From Ostreococcus lucimarinus CCE9901 (lineage: Eukaryota; Chlorophyta; Mamiellophyceae; Mamiellales; Bathycoccaceae): a stretch of DNA of 64,000 nt. The stretch spans positions 62,001 through 126,000 of the forward strand of contig NC_009368.1 of the NCBI RefSeq assembly GCF_000092065.1, read 5' to 3'. Each line of letters starts with the position of its first letter. Positions within the stretch are counted from its first letter, which is position 1. This document shows positions 9,825 through 20,199 of this stretch, in pieces. The notes under the pieces were generated by a model. The model ran no database searches, was not told where the DNA came from, and saw only the letters and a list, made by a program, of their open reading frames with translations. The position numbers were made by a program, and so were the translations under genes.

Positions 9825-11478
9825 CTTCGAGCATCGCGTCCATGTCGTCGTCGCCCGTCGTCTCCTTCGGCTCACCTTCTGTGAGCGGAAACATCTCCTG
9901 GTCGTCGCCGAAGAGCGCTTTGTACGCACGCTCAGCGGCGCGTAAAGCGCCCTCGAACGTCGCAAGTTCGTCTGGTCCAGGACAATATGCCACGTTCGAT
10001 GACGAGCATTCGATGTCGTCGAGATGACCGCACCGTCTCTTGTACATCGTGCCCCAAAGAACTTCGGGTTTTTCGACGTCGGCGCCGAATGCGCTCGCCG
10101 TAGAGGATACTTCGCCTCGGCGTACTAGCACGTCTAGCGCGGCATTTAAGCCTGCATAGGGATCGACGTTTACATCATCCACGACAGTGGAGAGATACAA
10201 AAGGTACTTGCCCTCTGGACAACACCCCGTGTGCGAGCCCACTTGAAGCGCGCGGATGACGGCGGTTTGCGCATCGGCGGCGCTCAAAGGCGGGAACACG
10301 ACGAGCATCTGGCCGTACTCCGCGACCAACGGCGCGTCTAAAATACACACAGCGTGCACCAAAAGCGGTCCACTGGAACGCTCAGGCGCTGGTACGATGA
10401 ATTTTCTCGCACGAATCTCTTGACCGCCCGTCGAAATCGCCGCCGAAATCGTCGTCGAGGCGTCCAACTCGCGAACGCCTTGACGCAAGACGTACGTCGC
10501 ACCATCCACGGCACCAACGCGACAGAACGCTTGCGGGATATCACCGGCACCGTACACAGGAATTAAGCACGCTCCAGTCTGCGGACCGTACTTGGCCACG
10601 CTCAAAATGTACACTTTTAAATCTTCGAGCGCCGTCGCCGCGGCGCAATCCGCTCTCGTTTGTAACGCCAGCGCGTAAGTCACGGCCGCACGAAGACTCG
10701 CGCTGAGCCCGTGCCGCGTCAAAAACGCATCCATCGTTTCGCCGTTTTCCACGCGCAATCCCTCGGCGTCGTCGTCGTCTTTCGTCGTTTGGAATTCGTC
10801 GCCGCCCCACTCGCTTCCCGGCGCGCCCACGGCGACGTTTGTCTCTTCCCCGCTCTTCCCACTTCGCCGCCGTCCGGTCGCGTCCCGCATCGCCTCCACG
10901 TGTACCGCCTTCAAAAACCGCATCAACGCCCGTTTCTCGCCCCCGGACAACCCTCGATCCTTGAACACGTCGCTTCGATTACTCGCCACCGCTCGAGCGA
11001 CGCCGTCCGCGTACACGAACGTCCGCTCGATCGCCTTGAACTCCAAATACTTGTGCGCTCCCGATCGCACGAGCGTTTCCACGAACCCATCCGCGCCGAG
11101 CGCCAATCGCGGGGCGTTTAAATCGATCGAGTACCCTCTCGCCGGCGCGTTCGCGTCCTCGTTCGCCGACCGCCGCAACCGCCTCGACGCCGTGTCGTCC
11201 ACGCGTCCCGTCTTCGCGTCCACGCACGTCCCGAACGTCTCCCACGCGTTCTCTCCGTCGATCGCATCGCTCGCGAACAGCCCGCGCGCGGGCGTCGTCG
11301 CCGCGAACGCACCGAACGCGTCGCCGTAAGATGTCCCGGCGTCCAGGCAAACGACGCGCTCGCCGCGCCGCGCGATCGCCGCGGCGAGCACCGCCTGCGG
11401 GAGCGCGGTGCCGACGATCAGGACGTCGCACGACTTCGGCAGGTCGAACTCGTCGCCGCGCGCGTCGTTCGCGGGCAT
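9820..11478 (-). CDS. REP: Rab escort protein (REP/GDI superfamily)
   Basis: Presents newly made Rab GTPases to Rab geranylgeranyltransferase and then delivers prenylated Rabs to membranes. 552 residues from the chosen start (MPANDARGDEFD); an upstream in-frame start at 11652 adds an arginine-rich stretch that is probably not translated. The N-terminal dinucleotide-fold signature DVLIVGTALPQAVLAAAIA runs into VVCLDAGTSYGD, as in GDI/REP. The diagnostic block LIPVYGAGDIPQAFCR follows about residue 315. An acidic insert with KDDDDAEGLR sits between them, which is more like REP than compact RabGDI. The C-terminus is acidic (GDDDMDAMLED). GDI is the alternative; the longer N-terminal half and the insert favour REP. 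Confidence 0.85.
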   Translation of the reverse strand: MPANDARGDEFDLPKSCDVLIVGTALPQAVLAAAIARRGERVVCLDAGTSYGDAFGAFAATTPARGLFASDAIDGENAWETFGTCVDAKTGRVDDTASRRLRRSANEDANAPARGYSIDLNAPRLALGADGFVETLVRSGAHKYLEFKAIERTFVYADGVARAVASNRSDVFKDRGLSGGEKRALMRFLKAVHVEAMRDATGRRRSGKSGEETNVAVGAPGSEWGGDEFQTTKDDDDAEGLRVENGETMDAFLTRHGLSASLRAAVTYALALQTRADCAAATALEDLKVYILSVAKYGPQTGACLIPVYGAGDIPQAFCRVGAVDGATYVLRQGVRELDASTTISAAISTGGQEIRARKFIVPAPERSSGPLLVHAVCILDAPLVAEYGQMLVVFPPLSAADAQTAVIRALQVGSHTGCCPEGKYLLYLSTVVDDVNVDPYAGLNAALDVLVRRGEVSSTASAFGADVEKPEVLWGTMYKRRCGHLDDIECSSSNVAYCPGPDELATFEGALRAAERAYKALFGDDQEMFPLTEGEPKETTGDDDMDAMLED

Positions 11479-11666
11479 CGCGCGCGCGATGTGGCGGACG
11501 GTCGGTTCGCGCGCCGCGCGCGAGCGCGCGAACGCGCGGCGACCGATCGGCGGTGACGCGTCGGACGACGACGAAGCGCGGTCGTTCACGACGGCGCCTC
11601 GAGCGCGGCGACGGGCGCGAGGGACGTCTCGACGCGTAGAATTGATTGGCAAACTAACGACGACGG

Positions 11667-13311
11667 TTACTCTACTTTTTGGCGAACTTTGGCGAACTTG
11701 CCCTTGCCCTTTTCGAGGAGCGGGTCGTGGACCTCGTAATCGTTGACGTCGGCCGCGTAGGAACCGACGTCGTTTCGAGACTCGGGGACGAAGGCCAACT
11801 TGTGAGATTTCCAGTCGCTCGCGTCGTCCTCTTCGTCTTCGTTCTCCTCCATGTAGTACAAGCCCTGCGGGACGAAGCGAGAAACGCCGGCGCGACCGGT
11901 TCGTTCGTCGCCGTCTTCCGGTTTGTTCGTCGCCGACGCCGGCGCCTTTTTCGGTTGATTCGAGTTGAACGCGGCGAGACGCGCGAGCGTTTCTTTTTCA
12001 CGATCGTACACGCGAGACTTGCGCACTTTGGCCTCGATGCGCTTAACTTCACCGCTCGTCATCAACGCGGCGTCTTCCTCGCGCACGGCTCGCTTGCCGA
12101 GACCGAGCTTTTTCAGTTTGGTCGCCTCGCGTCGTCGTCGCTCGGCTTCACGCGCCTCCTTCTCCGCCCGTCGCTTTTCCTTCAGATCGCGCTTGTCTCG
12201 CTTCGCCGCGAACGCGTCGGCTTGTTCTTTGATGTCTTTTTCGATCTCTTTCAGCCCACCATCGACGTCGCCCAACTCGCGTCGCTTTCGAATCATCTTT
12301 TCGCGCATTTGCTCCTGAAACGACGCCGCGTCGGCGCCGCCGTCGGCGTCGTCCCAAGCCCTGCGCCCACCACCGCCCGCCAACGCGGCCTCGTCATCGC
12401 TCACGTCCTCGCCCATATCGCGCAAGCGCTCTTTGACGCGTTCCTTCTTTTCTTGCGCCAACGCCTTCTCGCGCGTCGTGCGCTCGAGCGCCTCGCGCGT
12501 CTCCTCGGCGTCGGCGCTCACGAGCGTGGCGTCGCCGCCGACATCGTGCGATGACTTGATCCCTTTCAACCCGACTTCTTCTAAGGTCGCCTCCTCTTCC
12601 GCCGCTTCTTCGCCGAAAGACAACAGCGCCAGCTTCTTCTTCGCCTTCTTCTGTTTTCTAAAATCCTCCACCTCCGCCTCCGCCTCCGCCTCGCTCGCGC
12701 GTCGCCTCGGCTCGATGTCTGGAAACGGATTCGCCAGCACCTCCACTCGCAAGATCTTCGGCGCTGGATCGATCGGACGATCGCCCTCCGTCTCCACGTT
12801 CCCTATCTGTATCGCGTTATACATCGTCGCTCCCACGATTTTCCCAAAAATCGTGTGCCGGCGATTCAACCACTCGCACTCGCCCAGCGTCACGAACCAC
12901 TGACTACCGTTGCTATCCCGTCGTCCCTCGTTCGCCATCGCCACCCGGCCTCGCGCGTTAAACCTTAACCTCGAGTGAAATTCATCCTTGAACCCCTTCC
13001 CGTCGTTCACCGCGCTCGCGCCGCCGCGTCCCGTGTTCGTCGGGTCGCCCGTCTGCGCCATGAAGTTGGCCACGCACCGCGTGAATTCATTCTCATCGTA
13101 ATACCTGCGTCGTAAGGCGCGTCGTTTTGTCAGTCGCGCGTCGCGCGTCTTCTCGCGCGCGTTCGACGCACCCCTCGAGCGCGAGCTGCACGAAGTTTCG
13201 GCACGCCAGCGGCGCCTCGCGGGCAAAGAATTCAATCTCTAATTCACCGTGCGTCGTGCGCACGACCGCCTTTCCCTCCGTCGGCGGCTCGAGGGCGTAC
13301 ACCGCGGACAT
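11667..13311 (-). CDS. CWC27: Spliceosomal cyclophilin CWC27
   Basis: Peptidyl-prolyl isomerase-like component of the activated spliceosome. Two exons, 13172-13311 and 11667-13104 (525 residues). Exon 1 encodes [20 protein letters not shown] through FVQLALE; human CWC27 starts MSNIYIQEPPTNGKVLLKTT, fixing the start. The 67-nt intron opens GTGCGT, has CTGAC at 13129-13133 (minus), ends CAG, and restores LEGYYDENEF, as in human LEAYYDNTIF. The cyclophilin domain continues with [29 protein letters not shown] and HTIFGKIVG. The active-site Arg is replaced: human FHRVVPGF reads FTRCVANF. After about residue 190 the protein is a charged coiled coil, then a short motif near the C-terminus ([13 protein letters not shown]). 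It is divergent from ELP3 with 116 bp between start codons. Confidence 0.93.
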
Positions 13312-13427
13312 GCGCGACGCGGCTCGCGCGCGCGCGCCGGTCGCGCGGCGTCGCGCGGCGACGTCGAGGCGGACACTGCCGCGCCGCCGGGCGCGCGTCC
13401 GCACATCGCGCCGCGGCGTCGCGCGCC

Positions 13428-15095
13428 ATGGCGCGCGATCGCCCCGCGGACGTCGCCGGGCGCAGCGAGAGCGAGCGTAAGGTGCTGGCGATCGCGGACA
13501 TCGTCGCGCAGCTCGTCGCGCGCGACGCGAGCGATGGATTCATGAACTTGAACTCGGTCAAAAACGCGACGAGCCGCAAGTACAAGCTTTCGAAGGCGCC
13601 GAAGCTCACCGAACTCATCGCGGCGGTGCCGGTGGAACATCGCGATCAGTTGCTGCCGAAACTCAGGGCGAAACCGGTGCGAACGGCGAGCGGGGTGGCG
13701 GTGGTGGCGGTGATGAGTAAACCGCATCGGTGCCCGCACATAGCGACGACGGGCAACGTGTGCGTGTACTGCCCGGGAGGACCCGATAGTGATTTTGAGT
13801 ACTCCACGCAGTCTTACACTGGATATGAACCGACGTCGATGCGAGCGATACGGGCGAGGTACGATCCGTACGCGCAGTCTCGAGGACGGGTGGACCAGTT
13901 GCGACGGCTGGGACACGCGGTGGACAAGGTGGAGTTCGTGCTCATGGGAGGGACGTTCATGTCGCTGCCGATCGATTATAGAGATTTTTTCATCAGAAAT
14001 TTGCACGATTCGCTCAGTGGGGCGAGCTCGTCGTGCGTGGATGAGGCTGTGAAGGCGTCGGAGCAGAGTAGGACGAAGTGCGTGGGGTTGACGATTGAGA
14101 CGCGGCCGGATTATTGTCAGTCACCGCATTTGCGACAGATGTTGTCGTACGGGTGCACGCGATTGGAAATCGGTTTGCAGAGCATCTATGAAGACGTCGC
14201 GCGCGACACCAATCGTGGGCACACCGTGGCGGCGGTGCAAAAGTGTTTTGAATTAGCCAAAGACGCGGGATTTAAAGTCATCGCGCACATGATGCCGGAT
14301 TTGCCAAACGTGGGCATGGAGCGCGATTTGGAGTCGTTTCGAGAATTTTTCGAGTCGCCTGATTTTAGAACAGATGGCTTGAAGCTTTATCCTACGCTCG
14401 TCATTCGAGGTACAGGATTGTACGAGTTGTGGCGCACCGGCAAGTATAGAAATTACCACCCCGAGCGCTTGGTGGATTTAGTCGCGCGAGTGCTCGCGCT
14501 CGTCCCACCCTGGGTCCGGGTCTATCGCGTCCAGCGCGATATTCCCATGCCTCTCGTCACCGCGGGCGTGGAGAAGGGTAACCTTCGTGAGCTCGCGATG
14601 GCGCGCATGGCGGATCTAGGCTTAAGATGTCGCGACGTGCGCACGCGCGAAGTCGGCTTACAAGATATTCATAACCGCGTCGCTCCGACGCACGTTGAAC
14701 TCGTCCGTCGCGACTACGTCGCCAATGGCGGGTGGGAGACATTCTTATCTTACGAAGATCCGCGACAAGACATCTTGGTAGGACTCTTGCGTCTTCGCAA
14801 GTGCGGTCGAACGGCCGCCAAGACGTCGCCTGCGCTCAAGGGCAAATGTTCCATGGTTCGCGAGCTTCACGTCTACGGCACCGCCGTCGCCGTGCACTCG
14901 CGACACAAGGGTCGCTTTCAACACCGCGGGTATGGCACTTTACTCATGCGCGAGGCCGAGCGCATCGCTCGCGAAGAACACGGCTCGAGCAAGCTCGCCG
15001 TGATTTCCGGCGTCGGCACGCGACACTACTATCGCAAGCTCGGATACGAATTAGAAGAAACCTACATGGTGAAGCATCTCTCCGCGAACGAGTAG
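13428..15095 (+). CDS. ELP3: Elongator complex catalytic subunit ELP3 (radical SAM plus GNAT)
   Basis: Catalytic subunit of Elongator, which makes the cm5U-type modification of the tRNA wobble uridine. 555 residues, single exon. The radical-SAM cluster cysteines are Cys102, Cys112 and Cys115 in the motif [17 protein letters not shown], typical of ELP3. The catalytic middle contains [21 protein letters not shown] and [13 protein letters not shown]. The C-terminal acetyltransferase fold contains [17 protein letters not shown] and [14 protein letters not shown]. The start [11 protein letters not shown] leaves a short N-terminus before the conserved [12 protein letters not shown]. It shares a 116-bp divergent promoter region with CWC27. 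No anomalies. Confidence 0.97.
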   Translation: MARDRPADVAGRSESERKVLAIADIVAQLVARDASDGFMNLNSVKNATSRKYKLSKAPKLTELIAAVPVEHRDQLLPKLRAKPVRTASGVAVVAVMSKPHRCPHIATTGNVCVYCPGGPDSDFEYSTQSYTGYEPTSMRAIRARYDPYAQSRGRVDQLRRLGHAVDKVEFVLMGGTFMSLPIDYRDFFIRNLHDSLSGASSSCVDEAVKASEQSRTKCVGLTIETRPDYCQSPHLRQMLSYGCTRLEIGLQSIYEDVARDTNRGHTVAAVQKCFELAKDAGFKVIAHMMPDLPNVGMERDLESFREFFESPDFRTDGLKLYPTLVIRGTGLYELWRTGKYRNYHPERLVDLVARVLALVPPWVRVYRVQRDIPMPLVTAGVEKGNLRELAMARMADLGLRCRDVRTREVGLQDIHNRVAPTHVELVRRDYVANGGWETFLSYEDPRQDILVGLLRLRKCGRTAAKTSPALKGKCSMVRELHVYGTAVAVHSRHKGRFQHRGYGTLLMREAERIAREEHGSSKLAVISGVGTRHYYRKLGYELEETYMVKHLSANE

Positions 15096-15268
15096 CGCCG
15101 AGTCCAACTTGTAAACACAAACACACTCAAACGCGCGCGCGCGATCGAGTGGGCACGAAACTTCGTCGCCGCCGCGACGTCGCCGCCGCGCTCGCCTCGC
15201 CCCCCGCACTTCACCGCTTGCACGACGGCGACGCACGCGCCCGCGATCCACCCGCGCGCGCACAAACG

Positions 15269-16364
15269 ATGAACGGGCCGACTTTAGATTTCAGCTTCCT
15301 CGACGCCACCGCGCGCGGCTCGATGGCGTCGAAACACGTCGACGAAAGGTTCGTTTCAGATCGCGTCAACGCGCGATCGACGACTGACGCCGCGTTTTAA
15401 CGCGTTCACAGCCTCGACGCGATCGATGGAAACATGCACGAGTGTAACTTTAAAGCCCCTGCGGTGGAAGACGTGCGTGAGCGACGCGAACGCGACGCGC
15501 ACGACGAGTGAGCGCTGGCGATCGGGAGAGCAACGGTTTGGTTAGGTCGCGGCGCTCGCGAAGAGTGAAAATGGACGACTGACGATGACGGTGGACGATT
15601 TGCGCGCGCAGTTTGAAGGATTCCAGCGAGAGGTGATCAATTACGTCAAACCGAACCACGGGACGACGACGCTGGCGTTTATTTTTGAGCACGGTATCGT
15701 CGTCGCGGTGGACTCTCGCGCGTCGCAAGGACCGTACATTTCTTCGCAGACGGTGAAAAAGGTGATCGAGATTAATCCGTTCTTGCTCGGGACCATGGCC
15801 GGGGGGGCGGCAGATTGTCAGTTTTGGCAGCGAAACCTCGGGATTCAGTGCCGGTTGCACGAGTTGGAAAATGGGAAGCGAATCACGGTGCGCGCGGCGA
15901 GCAAGCTGTTGGCGAACACGCTGTACAGTTACAAGGGCAAGGGATTGTCCATGGGGACGATGGTGGCTGGGTGGGATTTGAACGGGCCTGGGCTGTATTA
16001 CGTCGATAGCGAGGGCACACGGTTGAAGGGGCAGCGGTTTAGCGTCGGTTCGGGGTCGTTGTTTGCATACGGGGTGTTGGATCAAGGATACAAGTGGGAC
16101 TTGACGGTTGAGGAAGCGTGCGAACTCGGACGACGCGCGATTTATCACGCCACGTTTCGCGACGCATTTTCTGGTGGTACTGTCAGTGTGTACCACGTCG
16201 GTGCGAATGGGTGGACTAAGGTGACCGGGGACGATGTCGGCGAGTTACACTTCTCGTATTACCCGGCGACGCCGGTCGACGACGTCGATGCGCACTGCGG
16301 CGGAGAAGGCAAGAAGGAAGCCGAGGCGAGAGCGGCTACGGAAGCGAGCGCGATGGAGACGTGA
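15269..16364 (+). CDS. PSMB5: 20S proteasome subunit beta type-5 (chymotrypsin-like)
   Basis: Catalytic beta-5 subunit of the 20S core. Three exons by my reading: 15269-15348, a 61-nt exon at 15412-15472, and 15612-16364, giving 297 residues. Introns open GTTCGT and GTGCGT, both have CTGAC (15384-15388; 15579-15583), end CAG, and keep phase. The spliced propeptide ends [20 protein letters not shown], like the plant version (TDFDGFQ...VKPAKG), and autocleavage would expose Thr1 of TTTLAFIF. Mature-chain hallmarks: ADSRAS-like [32 protein letters not shown] and [11 protein letters not shown] single-exon reading from 15585 would lose most of the propeptide and place a non-conserved N-terminus. 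The 3' end is 59 bp from the convergent coiled-coil gene. Confidence 0.92.
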
Positions 16365-16423
16365 GAATTGTACATCATTACGTAGCACAGTTTAATTCTG
16401 ATCTCTTTACACACTATTAATTA

Positions 16424-18940
16424 TTACTCACCGTCCAAGCCTTTGAACAGAGGGGAAGAACGCTTGATCGGCGAGATGCCGTCAATCGAGCGATTTGAAG
16501 AAGCGGGCGGAGAGCGCGGAGAGCGGATCGCCGTGATCGGCGTCGGCGCCGGTCGCGATACCGGTGAGCCGGGCGTGAATGTTCCCGGGGTTAGGAAAAA
16601 GCTTCGACTCGGCGAAGCCGCGGGCGAAGCTGATCCAGGCATCGGCGATCCAGACATGGACGACTCGAGCGAACGCAAACGTTGGGACAAAGTTTTGACT
16701 TGAGACTTTGAAGCCGACATGGCGTCGTCTTGGAGCTTGGTTAACGCTTCATATCGATTGAGCTGCGCACGCAGATCCTCTGCCTCTTCGCGCGCGATAT
16801 TTCTGCCCTCAAGCGCCTCGGCAAGATCCTTTTCGAGCGCGGCGATGCGCCCTTGGTTTTCGCTCGAAGCGCGATGCGCAGACATTTCCAGGCCGCGCTT
16901 CAGCGCGTCGATTTCGAGCTGTGCCATGTCCTGTGCGCGCTTCACCGCAGCTAACCCTTCCGCTTTTGACTCTTCGAGTTGTTTTTGGAGCGATTGCATC
17001 GTATTCGACTCGTTTTGAGACAACGCCTCCTCTTCTTCTCCCGCGAGAGAAGTCTTGCGAACGCTGAGCAATGCCCCGAGGTCTCGCACGTTGGCTTCGG
17101 ATTCTTCGAGCTCGCCCTTTAGTCGCTGAAACTTTTCTTCGTACGTCGCGCGCTCAGCTTTGAGTGCAGCGATGTGTTCGTTTGCGGCGACGAGCGCCGC
17201 CTCCATCGCTTCTCGGTCCTTCACGGACGACTCCAAACGCTCGCGCGCCTCCCGCGCGCTCAATTCAGCCACGGCTTTGGCTTTTTCAGCCTCAATCGTG
17301 CGCTGCGTAGACGACCGTATGGATGACTCGGACGCGCTTGCGACGGCCTGTCGCTCAGATGCCAATGCATCTTCCAACTCACGCGCGTGCGTACGCTTCA
17401 ATTTTGCGATTTCGCCCTCGAGATCGACGACTTCACGTCGCAACTCGGCGACGACACCTTCGCTTGACGCGTGCAATCGACTCTTGTAATGTTGCTCGGT
17501 GCGATGCAAGGCACTTTGCATATCCTGCGCACACTGCGCCTTGAGCGCGCCCAGTTCATTTATAAACCTCGCCTTCGCGTCTGCCGCGAGTTCCTTCGCG
17601 CTTTGAATTTCTGCCGTGAGATGCGTCACGCGCGCGCGCAAAATCATGACGCTTCGCTTGTGCCCGCCGACGTCGCCCAGGACCTCTTCCAAAGACGACA
17701 CCTTCATCTCCAAGTCGCGGTTTGTGATTTCGAGTCTATTCAGGTTTGCCCGCGCATCATCACGCGCGCTCTCGATGGCCCGCAATTCCCTTCGAGTCGT
17801 CGCCAGAGCTTCATCACGGGCGTGAATGACGTCGCGAGCGCTTGCGAGCTCTGCTCGAAACGATTCAAACTGTCCCATGGCTTCGTCCATGTCCCGTTTT
17901 GCCATTGTCGCCGCGTGCGTGGCGTTCGAGCGCTCGCGATTTACCGTCGCAAGTTCTTCTTCTAATGTTTCTATGCGCGTCTTCAACGCGTTCGCCTCAC
18001 GCGTCGCTCGTACCTCAGTCGACGACGCGAGCGCGCCGAATCGCCCGATGGCATCCCTCGCGCGTTGGGCGGCGTCGCGCTCAGCTTCACTCAGACGCTT
18101 TTCGCAATTTGCCACTCTCGCAGCGACGCGCTCTTCCACGCGTGACGCCGCTTCGTTGGCTTCGCGCATCCTCGTCTCCGCTGCTTCGCGCAAGGCGTTC
18201 ACCTCCGCGATTTGCGCCTCTCGCCACTCCGCCGAAGATCGTCGCACGTCTTCCAGTCGCGTTTCGCTCGTTGCGCGCTCTTCATCGAGCCGACGCGTGA
18301 GCTCATCTACGCGCGCATTCGCCGTGCGTTCACGCGTGGTCGACGCTTCGAGCGCTTCGCGAGTTTCATCGCGCTGTCGCAACACAGCCGTCGCGTGCAC
18401 GCCGAGCTCTTCATACTTTTTCCTCGTGCGCAGATGCGCGTCCCGCTCGCGACGTAACATCTCACCCAAAGAGCTCTGCGGCGCCGGTATCTCGCGTCGT
18501 CGATCAGCGACCAAACCTCTCGACGATGACGACGGGCGTGTACGTCTTCGCGTAGACGTGCCTCCTGTGGCTTGGCTGCCTCGCACGTTCCTTCGCAGCT
18601 CCTCCATGAAATCGCCGTCGGAATCGTCGCTCGCGTTCGCCGCGCCGAACCGCGCGTTCAAATTCTCCCCCTTCGGCCGATCCTCGCCCTTACCCGCGCG
18701 CGAATCGCGCTCGCTAATATACATATCCTCGCTCCGCGCGTCCCCGCTCACCTCTCGCCGCATGCGCTCCGCGAATCCCCGCGCGCGCCGTATGTACGCG
18801 CTCGACGGTTCGTCCCGGTGCGGCGACCCCCACGCCGGCACCGCGCGCACGAAATCATCCTCATCCGACCCGCTCGCGCTCACCGACGCGTCGGTAGCTC
18901 CTCGTAGCACCTTGTCGATGAGCTTTTTCGCGCTCGACAT
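16424..18940 (-). CDS. Long coiled-coil protein with S/T-P-rich tail, function unknown
   Basis: 838 residues, single exon, start MSSAKKLIDKVLRG. I do not recognise a specific family. Residues 1 to about 165 are acidic and polar. From about 170 to 755 the sequence is an almost continuous heptad-like coiled coil rich in Glu, Arg, Ala and Lys (for example LEELEATVNRERS-like segments and LRAQLNRYEALTKLQDD). The last 80 residues switch to Ser/Pro with about ten SP or TP sites, which would suit proline-directed kinases such as CDKs. Such architecture is seen in cytoskeletal, centrosomal or Golgi-tethering proteins, but no GRIP, kinesin or SMC hinge signature was found. Function is not assignable. 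Confidence 0.8.
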   Translation of the reverse strand: MSSAKKLIDKVLRGATDASVSASGSDEDDFVRAVPAWGSPHRDEPSSAYIRRARGFAERMRREVSGDARSEDMYISERDSRAGKGEDRPKGENLNARFGAANASDDSDGDFMEELRRNVRGSQATGGTSTRRRTRPSSSSRGLVADRRREIPAPQSSLGEMLRRERDAHLRTRKKYEELGVHATAVLRQRDETREALEASTTRERTANARVDELTRRLDEERATSETRLEDVRRSSAEWREAQIAEVNALREAAETRMREANEAASRVEERVAARVANCEKRLSEAERDAAQRARDAIGRFGALASSTEVRATREANALKTRIETLEEELATVNRERSNATHAATMAKRDMDEAMGQFESFRAELASARDVIHARDEALATTRRELRAIESARDDARANLNRLEITNRDLEMKVSSLEEVLGDVGGHKRSVMILRARVTHLTAEIQSAKELAADAKARFINELGALKAQCAQDMQSALHRTEQHYKSRLHASSEGVVAELRREVVDLEGEIAKLKRTHARELEDALASERQAVASASESSIRSSTQRTIEAEKAKAVAELSAREARERLESSVKDREAMEAALVAANEHIAALKAERATYEEKFQRLKGELEESEANVRDLGALLSVRKTSLAGEEEEALSQNESNTMQSLQKQLEESKAEGLAAVKRAQDMAQLEIDALKRGLEMSAHRASSENQGRIAALEKDLAEALEGRNIAREEAEDLRAQLNRYEALTKLQDDAMSASKSQVKTLSQRLRSLESSMSGSPMPGSASPAASPSRSFFLTPGTFTPGSPVSRPAPTPITAIRSPRSPPASSNRSIDGISPIKRSSPLFKGLDGE

Positions 18941-19262
18941 CGCTCGGCGCGACGCGCGCGACGAAAATGACGACGAGCTGTGCGCTGGATTTCAAATTCG
19001 CACGCGCGTTCGACCGTCGCGCGGCGTCTGCGCGCGCCTGGAGGCGTCTACGCGCGCGCGGTGACGTACACTTTTGTCTTTGTCGCTCGCGCGCGGCGTT
19101 TCGCGGCCCGCAATCGCGCTGCGCGCGCGCACGAGTGCGGAACGCCTTCAAGATGCGCGCGCGTTCGGGACGCATTCGAGACGCGGCGGCGAGGCGAAGC
19201 GAAGCGAAGCGAGCGGACTACAGCACCGACTAACGTAATGATACAACCATGGGCGACGCGCG
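18941..19262. other. Intergenic region upstream of coiled-coil gene
   Basis: 322 bp between the start of the coiled-coil gene and the stop of the STEEP1-like gene, both on the minus strand. It contains a short GCGAA tandem run near 19194-19213. I see no coding exon. Confidence 0.5.
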
Positions 19263-20051
19263 TCAAGTCATGCCCTTTGCGATCTTGGACGCGCGCACGC
19301 GCTCGCCCTCCAACGCGCTCCGCAACGCCGCGTGCGCGGCTCGCGGACTCGTCCCTTTGGCCAACAGCGTGCGCGACGTCTGCTTGTGCCCGCGTAACAA
19401 GCTCATCTGCGCCAATCTCAACCCTAAAACCCGCGCCAAAAACTCCACTAATTCCCCGTCGCACGCGTGCGCGGGTCCGATGACGTCGACGAAGACGCAC
19501 GACGCGCTAATCTTCGTCACCGCGTGCGTCGCCGCGCGTTGCGAAATTTCTAAATCGATTTGCGTCGCCCCGCCCGCGCCGGCTATGATGCACGGCGGCG
19601 GCGGCGCGTCGTCCCCGATTCCCTCTCCCGCGCTCGCGCCGTGATCTTTTTCGTAATCGAACGCGCTCAGCGCGCCTTTATGTATGTAAAACACTCCCTT
19701 TTCGTCCGCTCTCGCGTTCGCGCCGCGAGACGCGTCCCGGTATCCCACCGGCGTCGTCCCGCACCGCGCCCTCTGTCTCTTCTCGTACGTCCCGTCTCTC
19801 CCTCGCACCGCGACGACTTCGGCGTCGAGCGCGGCGAGGATTCGCGTGGGGTGCTTCGCGAGGTCGAGCATCAGCGCGCCGTCCGTGCGTCGTCGCGGCA
19901 GCGCGGAGAGGTCGTCGCAGGTTGAGGTCATGACGTGTTGGCCGCAGAATTTGCAATAATACGTCGTGTATTTCGCCTCATCCGCGCGCTCGTGCTCGGC
20001 GTCTTCGCTGGTGAAGACGTGCGCGGACGCGCGCTTGCGTCCGGGAGGCAT
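19263..20051 (-). CDS. STEEP1-like protein with C-terminal DUF167 (UPF0235) domain
   Basis: 262 residues. The N-terminal half matches the STEEP1/CXorf56 family: a short basic start (MPPGRKRASAHVFTSEDAEH), YYCKFCGQHVM, LPRRRTDGALMLD, a KRQRARCGTTPVGY segment, and FYIHKGALSAFDYE. STEEP1 in animals promotes STING exit from the ER; in algae no STING role is implied. The C-terminal half (from about 165) reads as DUF167: QIDLEISQRAATHAVTKISA, DGELVEFLARVLGLRLAQMSLLRGHKQTSRTLL. The same two-domain order occurs in the land-plant protein (Arabidopsis At5g63440 type), so this is an ancestral green fusion. It lies about 150 bp downstream of DIS3 on the same strand. Molecular function is unknown. Confidence 0.85.
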   Translation of the reverse strand: MPPGRKRASAHVFTSEDAEHERADEAKYTTYYCKFCGQHVMTSTCDDLSALPRRRTDGALMLDLAKHPTRILAALDAEVVAVRGRDGTYEKRQRARCGTTPVGYRDASRGANARADEKGVFYIHKGALSAFDYEKDHGASAGEGIGDDAPPPPCIIAGAGGATQIDLEISQRAATHAVTKISASCVFVDVIGPAHACDGELVEFLARVLGLRLAQMSLLRGHKQTSRTLLAKGTSPRAAHAALRSALEGERVRASKIAKGMT

Positions 20052-20199
20052 CGCGGCGCGACTCGTCGCGCGCGGCGAAAAGTGACGCCGAGGTGGAGTC
20101 AGAACGCGACGGCTGGACGCTCGCGAAGAAAGTTCGTCGATCGATCGGTGCGAGAAGCGCGCGGTGGCGCGCTCTGAAGTTGAACTAAAGCTATTTTGA

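Noticed and set aside
17826-19064. 412-codon plus-strand frame opposite the coiled-coil gene
   Set aside because: Ser/Arg-rich shadow of the minus-strand coiled coil.
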